From Smithella sp. UBA2180 (lineage in GTDB: Bacteria > Desulfobacterota > Syntrophia > Syntrophales > Smithellaceae), in assembly GCA_002327415.1 (NCBI GenBank), contig DCVU01000174.1:1-6662 (forward strand): a stretch of DNA of 6,662 nucleotides, in the 5' to 3' direction. Below, in pieces: positions 5,925 to 6,662 of this stretch. The translations under genes and the position numbers were made by a program. The notes under the pieces were generated by a model. It worked only from the letters and a program-made list of their open reading frames with translations. It searched no databases and was not told where the DNA came from. Numbering within the stretch: position 1 is the stretch's first letter; each line of letters opens with the position of its first letter.

Positions 5925-6662
5925 TTATCCGCGTAACTCATCCGGCGCTATGCAGATTTCCAGAATCCGATCCACATTAAAGACCCGTTTTTGATTGCGC
6001 TCCAGACAATAGGCATTGAGTCCCAAAAACGGATGGCCGCTGTATTCCATCTCTTCTATTAGCAATGGGCGAATCAGCCGCTTTGATTTTTCATCTTTTG
6101 CTTTGAGATAGACAATCTCGACGGTTTGCTTTTCTCTAATCGCCGTGGCCAGAATTTCCAGCTTGTCCTCGCGGCTACACGTAAGCGCGGCTTTGGCGTA
6201 CTGCATGCCGGTCAGGAATTTGACCACCTGCCAATCCATCAGAATATGATTTTTCTTTAAGGGCTGTTTCAGGACAATGCCTTCCAGAGTTGTGCAGCGG
6301 GAAAGAGCCACATACATCTGCCCGTGAGCAAATGTTCCGCGTCCCACATCAATAACAACCTTTTCAAAAGTTTTGCCCTGGCTTTTGTGAATGGTCACGG
6401 CAAAGGCCAGCCGCACCGGATACTGACGGAAAGACCCGACCTCTTCCGAGCGCAGTTCCTCGTTTTTGAGAAAGAATTTATAGATTTTCCATGTGTAGGG
6501 AGAAATTTGCACCGTTTCGCCATTATCCAGTTCGGCCACGATCACATCTTCTCCGTCATCGTCCTTTTCAAATTTTTTCACCTTGCCGATTGTTCCGTTA
6601 ATCCACTGCCCGTAGGAATCGTTATTGAGCAGCATAATCTGCGCGCCTTTTTTAAGCTTAAG
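5925..6662 (-). CDS. Pif1/RecD-like helicase with C-terminal WYL domain, C-terminal part
   Basis: The reading frame is open to the window edge, so this is the last 245 residues of a longer protein; the Met at 6635 is internal. The first residues (LKLKKGAQIMLLNND...GQWINGTIG) match the region before the last motifs of Pif1/RecD-type superfamily 1B DNA helicases. Motif V is seen as TIHKSQGKTF (visible residues 90-99) and motif VI as QMYVALSRCTTLEGI (115-129) with the catalytic arginine of VALSR. After a linker, residues about 165-240 form a WYL domain: a V-E-I-V-Y strand, R-L-I-R-P-L, then FLGLNAYC in the place of the name-giving W-Y-L motif, and K-R-V-F-N-V-D-R-I. WYL domains bind nucleic acid or nucleotide ligands, and the Pif1 helicase of Thermotoga elfii has a C-terminal WYL domain reported to bind single-stranded DNA. 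The Walker motifs are outside the window, so activity cannot be checked. It converges on the membrane-protein gene. Confidence 0.88.
   Translation of the reverse strand, partial: LKLKKGAQIMLLNNDSYGQWINGTIGKVKKFEKDDDGEDVIVAELDNGETVQISPYTWKIYKFFLKNEELRSEEVGSFRQYPVRLAFAVTIHKSQGKTFEKVVIDVGRGTFAHGQMYVALSRCTTLEGIVLKQPLKKNHILMDWQVVKFLTGMQYAKAALTCSREDKLEILATAIREKQTVEIVYLKAKDEKSKRLIRPLLIEEMEYSGHPFLGLNAYCLERNQKRVFNVDRILEICIAPDELRG

Overview
The window carries a bacterial transcription/translation operon on the minus strand, followed at the high-coordinate end by a divergent small membrane-protein gene and the 3' part of a convergent helicase gene. In transcription order on the minus strand the main block is tRNA-Gly(CCC), rimP, nusA, infB, a DUF503/YlxP-family gene and the start of rbfA, which runs off the window at base 1. 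The gene order (nusA operon with ylxP between infB and rbfA, but without ylxR and the L7Ae-like ylxQ between nusA and infB), a full-length Gram-negative-style IF2 of 883 residues, a NusA without the acidic C-terminal repeats of enterobacteria, and moderate base composition suggest a member of the Desulfobacterota (old Deltaproteobacteria), possibly a syntroph-like lineage. This assignment is inference from layout and protein style, not a database match.

Bases 1-5255 (minus strand): a sigma70-like promoter (TTGACA-N16-TAACAT) lies just upstream of the tRNA-Gly gene. About 95 nt after the tRNA there is a strong intrinsic terminator whose U-tract ends two bases before the GTG codon at the head of rimP. 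I see no convincing second promoter between the tRNA and rimP, so the simplest reading is that the operon is fed by readthrough of this terminator. This resembles the E. coli metY-rimP-nusA-infB layout, with a glycine tRNA in place of initiator tRNA. RimP and RbfA mature the 30S subunit, IF2 places initiator tRNA on it, and NusA controls elongation, pausing and termination, so the block links transcription to ribosome assembly and initiation. DUF503 and rbfA overlap by 11 bases.

Bases 5214-5400 are a divergent promoter region. Bases 5401-5817 (plus strand) encode a 138-residue protein with two clear membrane helices and no function I recognise; it has its own promoter-like sequence and a strong ribosome-binding site. 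Bases 5818-5924 separate two converging genes and hold two strong hairpins side by side. Bases 5925-6662 (minus strand) encode the C-terminal 245 residues of a Pif1/RecD-like superfamily 1 helicase fused to a C-terminal WYL domain; the ATPase N-terminus lies outside the window.

Most of the window is conserved housekeeping DNA. The points most worth a second look are the terminator that occupies the rimP translation-initiation region, the tRNA-led operon, the 24-bp tandem repeats in infB, the helicase-WYL fusion and the paired hairpins. I see no evidence of a mobile element, a CRISPR array or a new defence system.
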